Positions 44,018 through 52,823 of a DNA stretch of 64,000 bases are shown piece by piece; the first letter of the stretch is position 1; each line of letters begins with the position of its first letter. The notes under the pieces are model-generated. The model was not told the DNA's origin, did not search any database, and saw nothing but the letters and a program-made list of their open reading frames with translations. Made by a program: the position numbers and the translations under genes. The stretch is from Palsa-504 sp963819785 (GTDB lineage: Bacteria; Actinomycetota; Actinomycetes; Streptosporangiales; Streptosporangiaceae): NCBI GenBank assembly GCA_963819785.1, contig CAWFXW010000028.1:186001-250000 (forward strand). The letters run 5' to 3'.

Positions 44018-44842
44018 GTGAGCGGCAACCTACGGCTGCTGGCCGACACGCTGGCGCGGGCGAAGCGGGAGAACCGGGCCGCGCTCATCACGGGCACGAC
44101 GGCCGGATTCCCGACCATCAACGAGGGCATCACCGCGATCCAGGCCATGCTGAACAGCGGAGCCGACATCGTCGAGGTCGGCCTGCCGCACAGCGACCCG
44201 GTACTCGACGGCCCGGTCATCCAGGCCGCCGACGACATCGCCCTGCGGGGCGGCGTCCGGATCGCCGACGTTATCCGCACCGTGCGGGAGGCATACCAGG
44301 CCACCGGCAAGCCAGTCCTGGTCATGTCTTACTGGAACCCGATCGACAAGTACGGTGTCGAGCGCTTCAGCAGCGAGCTGGCCGAGGCAGGCGGCGCCGG
44401 ATGTATCTTGCCGGACCTGCCCGTGCAGGAGTCCGCGCTGTGGCGCGAAAGCGCGGCCAGGCATGGCCTCGCCACGGTCTTCGTGGCCGCGCCGAGTACT
44501 ACCGACGCACGACTACGGGAGCTCACCGCGGCGGGATCGGGGTTCATCTACGCCTCGGCGCTGATGGGAGTCACCGGTGTCCGTGTCCAGGGGAGCGTCA
44601 GTGCGGTCGCCAGCTCGCTGGTGCTACGCATCAAGGCGACCACCCAGCTCCCCGTCTGCGTCGGAATCGGGATCTCCAACGCCGCCCAGGCGGCCCAGGT
44701 GGCTGGCTTCGCGGATGGCGTGATCGTTGCGTCCGCGCTGGTCAAGGCCATCCTCGACGCACCCGATGCTGCCGCGGGAGCCGCGACCGTGGCGGAGCTC
44801 ACCGCCGAGCTCAGCCTGGCAACTCGCCGGCACGCAGATTGA
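44018..44842 (+). CDS. trpA: Tryptophan synthase alpha subunit, orphan
   Basis: A 274-residue TIM barrel matching TrpA: GTTAGFPTINEGITAIQAM, then GADIVEVGLPHSDPVLDGPV with catalytic Glu53 and Asp60, VLVMSYWNPIDKYGVERF, and CVGIGISNAAQAAQVAG for phosphate binding. It would cleave indole-3-glycerol phosphate to indole and glyceraldehyde-3-phosphate. The GTG start at 44018 has GAGAGGG upstream. No trpB, trpC or other trp gene is near; the short sequence before it (AAVDEVAVEYERAK) is the only hint of a lost neighbour. HSDPVLDG differs from the usual YSDPLADG, so it may be a free-standing indole-glycerol-phosphate lyase (inference). Confidence 0.85.
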   Translation: MSGNLRLLADTLARAKRENRAALITGTTAGFPTINEGITAIQAMLNSGADIVEVGLPHSDPVLDGPVIQAADDIALRGGVRIADVIRTVREAYQATGKPVLVMSYWNPIDKYGVERFSSELAEAGGAGCILPDLPVQESALWRESAARHGLATVFVAAPSTTDARLRELTAAGSGFIYASALMGVTGVRVQGSVSAVASSLVLRIKATTQLPVCVGIGISNAAQAAQVAGFADGVIVASALVKAILDAPDAAAGAATVAELTAELSLATRRHAD

Positions 44843-44871
44843 GGCGTTCAGTACCGGGGTCCGGCCGCGCC

Positions 44872-45582
44872 GTGGCCGCGCCCGCGCCGCCGCGGGCGGA
44901 GATCGCCGACCTCGCCTCGCTGGAACAGGTGCGCGCCCTGGCCGGCCGGCTGGCCGGGCTGGAGCGCATCGACGTGCTCATCAACAACGCCGGCTTGGTG
45001 CTCGGTGAACGACGGATCACCCCGGACGGTCTTGAGCACGTGTTCGCGCTTAACCACCTGGCGCCCTTCCTGCTGACCAACCTGCTGCTGCCGAAGCTGA
45101 CGGCGTCCGCCCCCGCACGGGTGATCACCGTGACCTCCGACGCGCACTCCGCCGCCCGTCTGGACCTCCGCGACCCGAACCTGGAGCACGGGTGGGACAG
45201 CTGGCGGTCCTACGCCAACAGCAAGCTGGCCAACATCTTGTTCACGCGCGAGCTTGCCCGCAGGCTGGACGGCACCGGGGTGACGGCCAACTGCGCGCAC
45301 CCGGGGGTGGTGCGGACGGGCTTCGGCCGGGAGTCCCGGCCGCTGCTGAAGCTCGGCATCACGATCGCCCGGCCGTTCATGGCCTCGCCCGAGCGCGGCG
45401 CGGACACCATCGTGTACCTGGCCAGCTCGCCGGATGTAGTGGGGCAGACCGGGGGGTACTACGTCAAGCGTCAGCGGTGTGAGCCATCGGCCGCCGCGCG
45501 CGACGACGCGGTCGCGCGGGAATTGTGGGAGCTGAGCGAGGAGATGACCGGCCTGGCGCCAGCCAGGCCGGCCGGAAGCTGA
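44872..45582 (+). pseudogene. Short-chain dehydrogenase, N-terminally truncated
   Basis: The SDR similarity starts at IADLASLEQVRALAGRL and contains RIDVLINNAGLVLGERR (NNAG), the catalytic YANSKLANILFTRELARRL (YxxxK) and NCAHPGVVRTGFGRES. It ends normally at 45582. The first ~60 residues, with the TGxxxGxG cofactor-binding motif, are absent: the sequence goes straight from an Ala/Pro-rich run (GTG 44872) into the middle of the domain. It therefore cannot bind NAD(P) normally and is probably a pseudogene formed by deletion next to trpA. Confidence 0.7.
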
Positions 45583-45670
45583 CCCGAGCCATTTCGCTGT
45601 CGTCACACCACGACCCCGGAGTGAACCGGAACCGCTTGTCCGCAGGAGTCTTCGGGCTGGCGGATAGCTT

Positions 45671-46042
45671 TCAGGTCGAAAGCAGGTCGCACACGAAGAT
45701 GAGGGTCTCGCCCGGCGCGATCACGTAGCCGGCGCCCCGGTCTCCGTAGGCCAGATCCGGCGGGATGATCAGCTGACGACGGCCGCCGACCTTCATGCCC
45801 GCTACGCCTTGGTCCCAGCCGGCGATGACCTGCCCGGCGCCAAGCTGGAACTGCAACGGATCGCCGCTGTTCCAGCTGGCGTCGAATTCTTCGCCAGTGG
45901 AATACGAGACCCCGACATAGTGAACCGTGACCTGGTCGCCTGGGCTGGCCACGCTGCCGTCACCTTCCCAGATGTCGGTGACCTGCAGCTCGGCCGGCGG
46001 TTCGCCGCCGGGAAAGTCGATCTCCGGCCTGGTGATGTTCAT
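45671..46042 (-). CDS. FKBP-type peptidyl-prolyl cis-trans isomerase
   Basis: A 123-residue single-domain FKBP. The fold is complete: GDQVTVHYVGVSYSTGEEFD, PLQFQLGAGQVIAGWDQGVA, MKVGGRRQLIIPPDLAYGDR and a C-terminal FVCDLLS strand. Active-site residues Tyr, Asp, Phe and Trp of the family are in place (VHYVG, FDAS, FQLG, GWDQG). There is no signal peptide, so it is cytoplasmic. GAGGGCGAG precedes the ATG. It stands alone. Confidence 0.93.
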   Translation of the reverse strand: MNITRPEIDFPGGEPPAELQVTDIWEGDGSVASPGDQVTVHYVGVSYSTGEEFDASWNSGDPLQFQLGAGQVIAGWDQGVAGMKVGGRRQLIIPPDLAYGDRGAGYVIAPGETLIFVCDLLST

Positions 46043-46557
46043 ACTCGCCCTCTTCTCAGTTGCTCTTCAACGGCGGCGAGTACGGGCGTGCTCCCGACCC
46101 TGGGCAGGCGTTGGGGCCATGCCCCGGATCCCTCTCCGCCCGCGTCCCAGGCTCCGGAGCCGCGGTCCCTCCGCCGATCACCGCCCGAGCCTATGCGGCC
46201 AGCAGTGCACCAGGTGCCAGATCGACTGTCCAAACCACGGCCACGGCCTAGTACTCCAACCGGACTTCGTGACCTGCGGTGCGGGCGCGGGGCTCGCCGG
46301 ACCTCGACCTGGTCGCGTTCGCCTCAGCGGGAGGGGGCGTTCGTGGCTCGCGGTGCGGCAGGCCGGCTGAGCGGTGCGTCGGCGCGGTGCGGGAGGCGAT
46401 CTGCGTTCAGGGTTGGGGTCTGGGCGTCTGGATCGTCTCTGAGTTCGGCTGGATCGTGGGGCTGGTGCCCGGCTCCTGATGCCGGGCCGGCTTGTATGCG
46501 GCCGCGCCCGTGGCGGCGTAGGCGTGCCGGCCTGGGGTCCGCGCGGGCGGCGGGTCT
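46043..46557. other. Intergenic region without a recognisable gene
   Basis: The 515 bases lie upstream of the FKBP gene and downstream of the padR gene. Open frames on both strands are Arg/Pro/Ser-rich shadows with no domain. I see no RNA or strong hairpin. Confidence 0.5.
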
Positions 46558-47235
46558 TCAGTGATGTCGTTGCTCGGGTGGCGGGTCCGCGGAGCGGAAC
46601 AGGTCCATGGCCCACGCGTGGGTGTCAGCGGTCGGGTGCAGGTCCTCGGGCCAGCGGCTGACCTCGGCGGCTGCCCAGGCTGCCCAGTCCTGGATGGCGG
46701 AGTAGAACTGCCACAGGAACTTCCACATCAGGGCGTTGATCGCGAGGTGCTCGGGCAGCGGGACGCGCTGGCTGGCGTATTCGCTGGCCCGGGTGCGGCC
46801 GACGGCCAGGCTGGCCGCGGCGTGGCCGCTGATCGCGGACAGGTGGCCGAGTAGGTCGGCTTGGCTGCCGCCGCGGGCAAAGACCACTTTGAGCAGGGCC
46901 TCGTACTCCAGGACGGGCCCGGCTGCCGGCTCGGCGATCCAGCGCCGCAGCGAGCGCCGGCCGTCCTCGGTGATCGAGTAGATGGTGCGAGGGCGGCGGC
47001 CGGTGCGCTCCTTGCTGGCGCGCGCCAGGCCGTGCGCGGCGAGCAGCTTGGGTTCGTCATAGATGCGTCCTTCGGCGCGGGGCCAGACGAACCGCAGCCC
47101 GCGGGCGACCTGGGTGGCCAGCTCGTAGGCTGTCGCGGGCCCGGCCGCCAGGAGGCCCAGGACGGCATAGGAGGTGGCGGTGAGGCGCTTCACCGGTGCT
47201 TTGCCGGGGTCGGCCGGACTAGCTGACATACTCAC
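46558..47235 (-). CDS. PadR-family transcriptional regulator
   Basis: A 225-residue PadR protein. The winged helix reads LTATSYAVLGLLAAGPATAY, ELATQVARGLRFVWPRAEG and PRTIYSITEDGRRSLRRWI; the C-terminal helical Vir_C-like domain includes WKFLWQFYSAIQDWAAWAA. The start is GTG 47235 or ATG 47229. A -10-like TATACT lies six bases before the GTG, suggesting a leaderless transcript. The perfect dyad 47228-47246 overlaps the start codon, so autorepression is likely. It is divergent from the SnoaL-like gene. Confidence 0.88.
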   Translation of the reverse strand: MSMSASPADPGKAPVKRLTATSYAVLGLLAAGPATAYELATQVARGLRFVWPRAEGRIYDEPKLLAAHGLARASKERTGRRPRTIYSITEDGRRSLRRWIAEPAAGPVLEYEALLKVVFARGGSQADLLGHLSAISGHAAASLAVGRTRASEYASQRVPLPEHLAINALMWKFLWQFYSAIQDWAAWAAAEVSRWPEDLHPTADTHAWAMDLFRSADPPPEQRHH

Positions 47236-47249
47236 ATTGTGAGTATAAT
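47228..47249. promoter_or_regulatory. PadR operator: perfect 19-bp dyad with promoters on both strands
   Basis: ATACTCAC-ATT-GTGAGTAT (47228-47246) is a perfect inverted repeat. On the plus strand it overlaps a consensus -10 TATAAT (47244-47249) facing the SnoaL gene at 47295; on the minus strand it overlaps TATACT facing padR. One bound PadR dimer would block both promoters. Confidence 0.7.
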
Positions 47250-47294
47250 CGGCCCGGGCCGCCGACGAGCCGCGGCCCGCCGTGAGGGGGGACT

Positions 47295-47813
47295 GTGGAT
47301 CCTGGCAAGCTCAAGGCGATGTACCTGCGCTGGCTGATCGAGCTGTGGGGCCAGGGTGATTACGCCCTGGCCGGGGAGCTGATCGCCGAGGACCTCGTCG
47401 ACCACAACCGGGTGCCTGGCCAGCCGCCGGGCAGGGCCGGAGATGTCTGGATGGCCACGATGGTCCGGACGGCCTTTCCCGACGCTGCCTTCGAGGCCGA
47501 CGTGGTGATCTGCGACGGCGAGTATGTGACCGGGCGCTGGACCATGACCGGGACCAACACGGGTCCGTTCGAGCTCTTCGGGCTGCCGCCGACCGGACGG
47601 CCGGTGACCATGACCGGCCAGGAGATCTTCCGCGTTCGCGACGGCAAGTTCGCCGAAGTCTGGCATCAAGAAGACGTCGGCGCCATGCTGAGCGCCCTGG
47701 GGCTCCAGCCGCCGCAGGCCTTGATGCGCCTGGCCGCCCGGCGCAGCGCCCGCCAGTACCGCCGGCAGCAGCGCAGATCGCCGGGAGCCGGGACGGCGCG
47801 CGCCAGGGAGTGA
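47295..47813 (+). CDS. SnoaL-like ester cyclase family protein
   Basis: A 172-residue protein with the NTF2/SnoaL fold: YLRWLIELWGQGDYALAGEL, IAEDLVDHNRVPGQPPGR, MVRTAFPDAAFEADVVICD, GRWTMTGTNTGPFELFGLPP and IFRVRDGKFAEVWHQED. These are conserved strands of the polyketide-cyclase-like group; no reaction can be assigned. The last ~30 residues are basic. The GTG start has GAGGGGGG nearby. It shares the PadR operator with the divergent regulator and is probably repressed by it. Confidence 0.82.
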   Translation: MDPGKLKAMYLRWLIELWGQGDYALAGELIAEDLVDHNRVPGQPPGRAGDVWMATMVRTAFPDAAFEADVVICDGEYVTGRWTMTGTNTGPFELFGLPPTGRPVTMTGQEIFRVRDGKFAEVWHQEDVGAMLSALGLQPPQALMRLAARRSARQYRRQQRRSPGAGTARARE

Positions 47814-47924
47814 CCTGCTCACCTCCCAGGGCCTGGCACTTCATGATCGTTCGCACGGGCCGGCCGGGCGCCGGGCGCAGGGGCGCAGTGCGGGCGGTGA
47901 TGCTGGCGTGCCCTGTCCCGCGGA

Positions 47925-48264
47925 TGACGGTGCTGGTGGTTGATGAGACGGGCGACGGCAAGAAGGGCAGGGCCAGCGCCGGCGTGCAGCGCCAGTACTC
48001 CGGTACCGCGGGGCGGGTGGAGAACTGCCAGGTGGCGGTGTTCTTGTCCTGCGCCTCGCCGGCCGGTCATGCGCTGATCGACCGGGAACTGTACCTGCCC
48101 GGTCCTGGACCGCTGATCCGGCCCGGTGCGCGGCGGCGGGCATCCCGGGCATCCCGGGCACGACGGCGTTCGCGACTAAGCCGGGACTGGCCCGCCGCAT
48201 GATCGGCCGCGCGCTGGATGCGGGGACCCCGGCCGGCTGGGTCACCGGCGATGAGGATCGCTAG
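47925..48264 (+). pseudogene. IS701-family transposase fragment
   Basis: An internal piece of an IS701 (DDE_5) transposase. It begins at VLVVDETGDGKKG, which holds the first catalytic Asp, and goes on with GVQRQYSGTAGRVENCQVAV and GHALIDRELYLP. One base is missing in the C-run at about 48098-48101; the other frame then reads RSWTADPARCAAAGIP, TTAFATKPGLARRMIGRALD and GWVTGDE, after which it is cut and runs into a TAG. Both ends of the transposase are missing and no terminal repeats are seen. Confidence 0.75.
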
Positions 48265-48299
48265 CCCGACCCGGCCCGCCAGCGGTGCACCTGTACCAC

Positions 48300-48383
48300 A
48301 CCGGGATCTGCGAGATGGCCAGATAACTGCCCGGCGGCAGAGCATCCATGAGCCGGGCGACGATCGCGCCCGACTCGTCCTGA
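48300..48383 (-). pseudogene. Remnant of an S-adenosyl methyltransferase (Methyltransf_19-like)
   Basis: A 27-codon stretch reads DQDESGAIVARLMDALPPGS then YLAISQIP, the well-conserved part of actinobacterial SAM-dependent methyltransferases of this family (IVARLMDALPPGSYLAISH). No surrounding sequence matches, so only this scrap survives, next to the IS701 fragment. Confidence 0.4.
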
Positions 48384-48533
48384 TCGGGAGTTCCCGCAGG
48401 ACACCGTAGCGACATATTCCTGCGTTACGCTTGGAATGTAGCATCTGCCGTCCCGGCAAGATTCCGCAACGATCCCGATGTGGCAGAATACCGCGAGTTG
48501 CTGCGCGGCCTAAAAGCCATTGACAACTATTTC

Positions 48534-48833
48534 TCACGCGGTCTCGTTGAGATAACTTTCGAGAGCCTCTACCTTCGATGTCAGGCCGTCCGTTACGCCT
48601 GGGCGGATATCGGCCTTAAGAACCATGCTAACCCTGGGCGCCACGGCTGCCACGGCATCAACCGCTTGCTTGACAACAGCCATAACCTCATCCCATTCGC
48701 CCTCGATGCTGGTGAACATGGCATCGGTGCGATTCGGCAACCCACTCCCGCGAACTACACGCACTGCTTCAGCCACGGCTTCGCCGACATCTTCGCCGAT
48801 GCCAAGCGGAGTAAGAGCGAATGCGACGATCAT
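48534..48833 (-). CDS. MTH1187-family thiamine-binding protein
   Basis: A 99-residue protein of the MTH1187/YkoF-like family: MIVAFALTPLGIGEDVGEAV, RVVRGSGLPNRTDAMFTSIE, GEWDEVMAVVKQAVDAV and RVSMVLKADIRPGV. It has normal length and all conserved elements. Members bind thiamine or its pyrimidine part in the cytoplasm. AAGGAG lies a few bases before the ATG 48833. It stands alone; no thiamine riboswitch could be recognised upstream. Confidence 0.9.
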   Translation of the reverse strand: MIVAFALTPLGIGEDVGEAVAEAVRVVRGSGLPNRTDAMFTSIEGEWDEVMAVVKQAVDAVAAVAPRVSMVLKADIRPGVTDGLTSKVEALESYLNETA

Positions 48834-49398
48834 GATGCTCTCCTTTACGGGGGATTTTGCTTCCACCGTGCTTTGGGTTGTTGTTCGCCGAAGGCAGCCC
48901 GGTCCCGATCCCAGCCCGCCAGTTCACTACCGCTTGCCACCGGGCCGCCTTTCTCGCCGCTACCGCCGGATTCCCATCCCGGGCAATCCTTCCGCGCCCC
49001 GCCAGCCCGCGCAACCTAACGATAAGCACGGGCCTCCTGGGAGGCGACGCATGTCACAGCCACGCTCGGCCGGGGACCGATGCGCCTTTCGGCGCGAATA
49101 ACAACGCCACATCGACCATCGCTGCTGTCATTAGCGATACGCAGAACTATTAGAGCGCGCAGCACGCGCCTGAGCCGCCTTACCTGCATCTCTACGCCGA
49201 GCCGACCAGACCCAGGGCGTCGTTGTCGAGCGCGCCAGTTCCCCAGGTTCCCGCCCCCGCCAGCCGGGGTCACGGACGCCGCGGGCATCCAGCTCGTCCT
49301 GCGAGGTGCCTGCCGGTCTCACATCACAGGATTACAGACCCGGCTTTAAGGTCGTTCGGCCCTACCGCGGGGCCTCCGCCTGGTGGGAACGTCGCGGC
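48834..49398. other. Intergenic region without a recognisable gene
   Basis: About 565 bases between the thiamine-binding gene and the deazaflavin-reductase gene. Some short frames exist, but none has domain similarity. The stretch 48840-49150 is somewhat less GC-rich. The N-terminal extension of the next gene (GTG 49306) may use the last ~90 bases. Confidence 0.45.
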
Positions 49399-49800
49399 AT
49401 GAGAGGTCCTGTCCAGAACGCCTTGCGCCTGTTCACCCGGGCCATGCGGCCGCTCGCCCTGAGATCTGCCGGCAAGGAGGGATCCAGCACCTCGGTCATC
49501 TGCCACATCGGGCGACGATCGGGCCGGACTTACGAGACACCCGTCATCGCGGCCCGGCATGATGACCACTTCCTGATCGCCCTCCCCTACGGGAAGCGCA
49601 CCGACTGGCTGAAGAACGTCCTCGGCAAAGGCTCGGCGGCCATCGTGACTAACGGGCACACGTACGAGGTCGACCGGCCCGAGGTAATCCCGATGGCGGA
49701 GGCGACCGCCTACTTCCGGCCAGGGGAACAGCGCATGCACCGGCAGTTCCACGTGGAGTCTGCCCTCAAGGTCCGTCAGCAGCCCGAAGCTCACCCGTAA
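49399..49800 (+). CDS. Deazaflavin (F420)-dependent nitroreductase-family protein
   Basis: A 133-residue split-barrel protein of the DDN/F420-dependent family. STSVICHIGRRSGRTYETPV is the family signature (GRxSG-xYxTPV), followed by FLIALPYGKRTDWLKNVLGK and SAAIVTNGHTYEVDRPEVIP. It would bind F420 and reduce small quinone- or nitro-like compounds. I use ATG 49399; GTG 49306 gives 31 extra residues that are possible but less family-like. Confidence 0.8.
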   Translation: MRGPVQNALRLFTRAMRPLALRSAGKEGSSTSVICHIGRRSGRTYETPVIAARHDDHFLIALPYGKRTDWLKNVLGKGSAAIVTNGHTYEVDRPEVIPMAEATAYFRPGEQRMHRQFHVESALKVRQQPEAHP

Positions 49801-49865
49801 CAGCCCGGCGGCATTCCAGGCCGGCATAGTGATAGACCGCTGCGGCGCCCGTGAACCGGGTCATG

Positions 49866-50414
49866 TCACTGCCCGCGCGGCGCGCCGGCCCCCAGCTCTG
49901 CGGCGATCTGCGCGGCCCATGCGTCGATGGCCGGCCAGTCGCGGAAGTCGCCGGCTGGCAGGGCGGCCCGCGCGGCAGGCATGTGCTGCACAAACCGCTC
50001 GCCGAGACCGACGGGCGGTGCGTCCGGGTCGTAGGCGCCGAAGAAGACCTGCTCACCCCGCGGGTGGAGCAGCTTCGCGAGCTCGTCGAACTCCTTCGGC
50101 CGGGTGGTCTCAAGGACGTTCTTGCCGTCCTTGTCCGCTAGGTCGGTGCCGAGCGGGCCACTGCTGAACAGCCACACCGGCCGCGCCGCGAGCTCCTTGC
50201 GGTGCCGCCGCGCGAACGTCACGGCAGGCTTCAGCCAGTGGAACATGTATGCCGCACCGCCGAGGACGACCGCGTCGTAGGGCTCGACGTCCTTGACATC
50301 CTCGACTGGCCAGGCCTCTGCTGACAGGCCCGCCGCTGTGAGGGCGGCCGCGACCCGCCTGGCGATCCCGGCAGTAGCGCCGTGCCTGCTGGCGTAGGCG
50401 ACGAGGACCTTCAT
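49866..50414 (-). CDS. Flavodoxin-domain protein (HemG-like)
   Basis: A 182-residue flavodoxin-like protein. MKVLVAYASRHGATAGIARR carries the FMN phosphate-binding loop; further motifs are YDAVVLGGAAYMFHWLKPAV and VWLFSSGPLGTDLADKDG. This arrangement is common in actinobacterial stress-related flavodoxins and protoporphyrinogen-oxidase-like proteins. AAGGAG sits six bases before the ATG 50414, favouring it over the longer reading to 50477. The closing ARAALPAGDFRDWPAIDAWA fits the family. Confidence 0.85.
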   Translation of the reverse strand: MKVLVAYASRHGATAGIARRVAAALTAAGLSAEAWPVEDVKDVEPYDAVVLGGAAYMFHWLKPAVTFARRHRKELAARPVWLFSSGPLGTDLADKDGKNVLETTRPKEFDELAKLLHPRGEQVFFGAYDPDAPPVGLGERFVQHMPAARAALPAGDFRDWPAIDAWAAQIAAELGAGAPRGQ

Positions 50415-50625
50415 GGCATCTCCTTTAGTGAGGGGCAGGCCTCCGCGCTCCCTGAACGTGACGAACCGGCACCTCATGCCACCGCGCGTGCCCGCCCCGC
50501 TCCCGGGTGGCTGGGCGCTCCTTGCAGTTTCGGGGCCAGACCGGTGCCCTGCTAGGGCCGAACGTCACATACCGTCCCTGAAGAGGGGACCGGCCGGTGG
50601 GCTGATGTCACGTGCGATTCGAGCG

Positions 50626-52314
50626 CTAGGAGGGCGAGGGAGAAGTTCCCGGTTCCGGCGTGTCCGGTCCTGGAAGGGCCCGGAAGCCATCGACGTTTCG
50701 TGCGCTTGCCTTCGGCTGGGTTGTTGATGGCGTCTGTTTCGCCGGCACGAGCACGCTGGGATCCGGTAGGTCCTGGGGGACACGCGATGGCAGGCGGGCG
50801 ATCACCAGGACGGCGCCGCCGAGGGCGACGGCGGCACCGACGGCCAGCGCCATCTCGGTGCCGCTCATGAACCCCGCGCGGGCGGTATATGCCAGCAATG
50901 CGCCTGCGGCGCCCCCGGCGTGAGCCGCCACGGCGAGCGCGCCGCCGAGGGAGCCGAGGATGGTGTGCGCGGCAGCGGCCGGTACGTGCCGGCCGGCCAA
51001 CGCGGTGCTGATGTGATCCTGGTACCGGGTCGCCAGCACGCTGCCGATCACAGCGACGCCGAGTGCGCCGCCGACCTGCAGGGCCACGGCGTTGGACGCT
51101 GAGCCGATCCCGGAGTCGCCCAGCGGGACCGATCCTACGACGGAGTTCGTTGCTGTCGGCAGCAGCAGGCCGGCCCCCAGCCCGACCAGCAGCAGGCCAG
51201 GCACCACGTCCCCGTAGGTCGTGGCCACCGTGGACACCGCCGAGATCTGCCACAGGCCGCCGGCGATGGCCGCCAGGCCGGCGGCCACGGTGAGCTTGAT
51301 CCCGGCGAAGCGGGCGAGGATCGGGGACAGCGGTGCGCTCACGCCGAGCACGGCGGCCATGGGCAAGATCCGCAGCCCGGCCTGGAGGGGGGAGAAGCCG
51401 AGGTCGAACTGCAGGAACTGAGTCTGCACGAACAGCGCCCCCAGCAGCCCGAAGACCCCGAGGCTCTCGGCCGCTGCAGCCACCGAGAACCGGCGATCAG
51501 AGAAGAATGCCAGGTTCAGCATCGGATGGCTGCTGCGGGCCTCCCAGGCGACAAAGGCGCCGAGAACAACAACGCTGGCCAGCCCGACTCCGGCCACCTC
51601 CGCTGAGATCCAGCCCCTGGCCGGAGCTTCGATGATCGCCCACAGCAGCAAGCCCAGGCCGGTGATCGACAGCACCGCCCCCCAGGGATCGGGCCGGCCC
51701 GCGGCCGGGTTCTTCGAGCCGGGCACCAGCAGCAGGGCTCCCGCGAACGCGGTGATCAGGATCGGGACGTTGACGAGAAACACCGAGCCCCACCAGAACC
51801 GGGCCAGCAGCAGGCCGCCCGCTATCGGGCCGATGGCGATACCCAGGCCGATGGTCCCGGCCCACACGCCAATCGCCCGCGCCCGCTCCGCCCGGTCGCG
51901 GAACACATCGTTGATGATCGACAGCGACGGGGGGATCGTCAGCGCCGCCCCGGCCCCCATCACCGCCCGCCACCCGATCAGCACGTCCGCCGACCCTGAG
52001 AACGCGGCACCGACCGATCCCGCGGCAAAGACGGTCAGGCCGATCAGGAAAAACCGCTTGCGCCCGAACCGGTCCGCCAGGCTGCCGCCGACCAGCAACA
52101 GGCCCGCGAACACCATCGCATAAGAGTCGACGACCCACTGCAGCTCACTCGAGGTAGCGGCCAGCTTCCGGACCAGGGTGGGCAGCGCCACATTGAGGAT
52201 GGTGTTATCCACATTGACGATCAGCGCGGACGCGCAGACCACCACCAATATGGCCCACCGGTGGCCGCCTCGTCTCTCATTCCGCGCAGCTGCCGGTCGC
52301 GTCAACAGGCCCAT
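50626..52314 (-). CDS. MFS drug transporter, EmrB/QacA (DHA2) family
   Basis: A 562-residue, probably 14-helix major facilitator. Helix 1 carries NVDNTILNVALPTLVRKL (the DHA2 Asp motif); motif A is GGSLADRFGRKRFFLIG; motif C in helix 5 is GLGIAIGPIAGGLLLARFWW. The C-terminal ~55 residues are a Pro/Ser-rich cytoplasmic tail. Such pumps export drugs or secondary metabolites by proton antiport. It follows a SnoaL-like gene in the same direction (116-bp gap). No regulator gene is adjacent. Confidence 0.9.
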   Translation of the reverse strand: MGLLTRPAAARNERRGGHRWAILVVVCASALIVNVDNTILNVALPTLVRKLAATSSELQWVVDSYAMVFAGLLLVGGSLADRFGRKRFFLIGLTVFAAGSVGAAFSGSADVLIGWRAVMGAGAALTIPPSLSIINDVFRDRAERARAIGVWAGTIGLGIAIGPIAGGLLLARFWWGSVFLVNVPILITAFAGALLLVPGSKNPAAGRPDPWGAVLSITGLGLLLWAIIEAPARGWISAEVAGVGLASVVVLGAFVAWEARSSHPMLNLAFFSDRRFSVAAAAESLGVFGLLGALFVQTQFLQFDLGFSPLQAGLRILPMAAVLGVSAPLSPILARFAGIKLTVAAGLAAIAGGLWQISAVSTVATTYGDVVPGLLLVGLGAGLLLPTATNSVVGSVPLGDSGIGSASNAVALQVGGALGVAVIGSVLATRYQDHISTALAGRHVPAAAAHTILGSLGGALAVAAHAGGAAGALLAYTARAGFMSGTEMALAVGAAVALGGAVLVIARLPSRVPQDLPDPSVLVPAKQTPSTTQPKASARNVDGFRALPGPDTPEPGTSPSPS

Positions 52315-52430
52315 TAAGCCACCAGAACTCGCCGGATCTCAGCTCGCCAGAGTCAGAGGTCCCCTCCACGTTGGTGATGACGTCGTCGGCGATCGCCTCC
52401 ATTGTCAGCGGATGGGGGCGCGCGACGGCG

Positions 52431-52823
52431 CTATGACCAGAACTCCTCTGCCGCGAACGGGTCAGCCGCATACGTCCAGACCTCGGTCGCCTTGCCGTCG
52501 CGGACCTGCATGACATGGACAAGCCTGTCCTGATACTGCTTGCCCGCCCGCTCGGCAGTGACCGTGGCGAGCGAGATCATGTGATTGCCGTTGGCGAGAA
52601 CGTCGTGCAGCGTGAAACGTGCCGTGCCCCCGGAAAGCTCGGAGATCTTGCCGAACAACGCGATCACCTCAGCGATGCCCTGGTAGTCGCCCGCCAGCGG
52701 GCCGCGGCCGGGAACGTGCCACACGACGTCCTCGGCGAGGAACTGACTCTGCAGCGCGCCGAGGTCTCCGCTCCCGAAGGCCGCGTTGGCCTGCCGCACC
52801 CGGTCCTCGCCGGACTGCGTCAT
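52431..52823 (-). CDS. SnoaL-like NTF2-fold protein
   Basis: A 130-residue protein with the compact SnoaL_2 fold: VRQANAAFGSGDLGALQSQF, LAEDVVWHVPGRGPLAGDY, IAEVIALFGKISELSGGTAR and VHVMQVRDGKATEVWTY. Its role, often in steroid-, polyketide- or stress-related metabolism, cannot be fixed. AGGAGG lies six bases before the ATG 52823, so the upstream 32 codons of the longer frame are excluded. It precedes the MFS gene in the same direction. Confidence 0.82.
   Translation of the reverse strand: MTQSGEDRVRQANAAFGSGDLGALQSQFLAEDVVWHVPGRGPLAGDYQGIAEVIALFGKISELSGGTARFTLHDVLANGNHMISLATVTAERAGKQYQDRLVHVMQVRDGKATEVWTYAADPFAAEEFWS

Noticed and set aside
43813..45582. One 589-residue plus-strand frame across trpA and the SDR
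   Set aside because: Its first ~350 codons are out of frame with the clear trpA gene; only the part after 44872 is SDR-like.
48834..49080. Thiamine (TPP) riboswitch upstream of the thiamine-binding gene
   Set aside because: No CTGAGA/ACCTGATCTGG-like conserved core was found on the minus strand.
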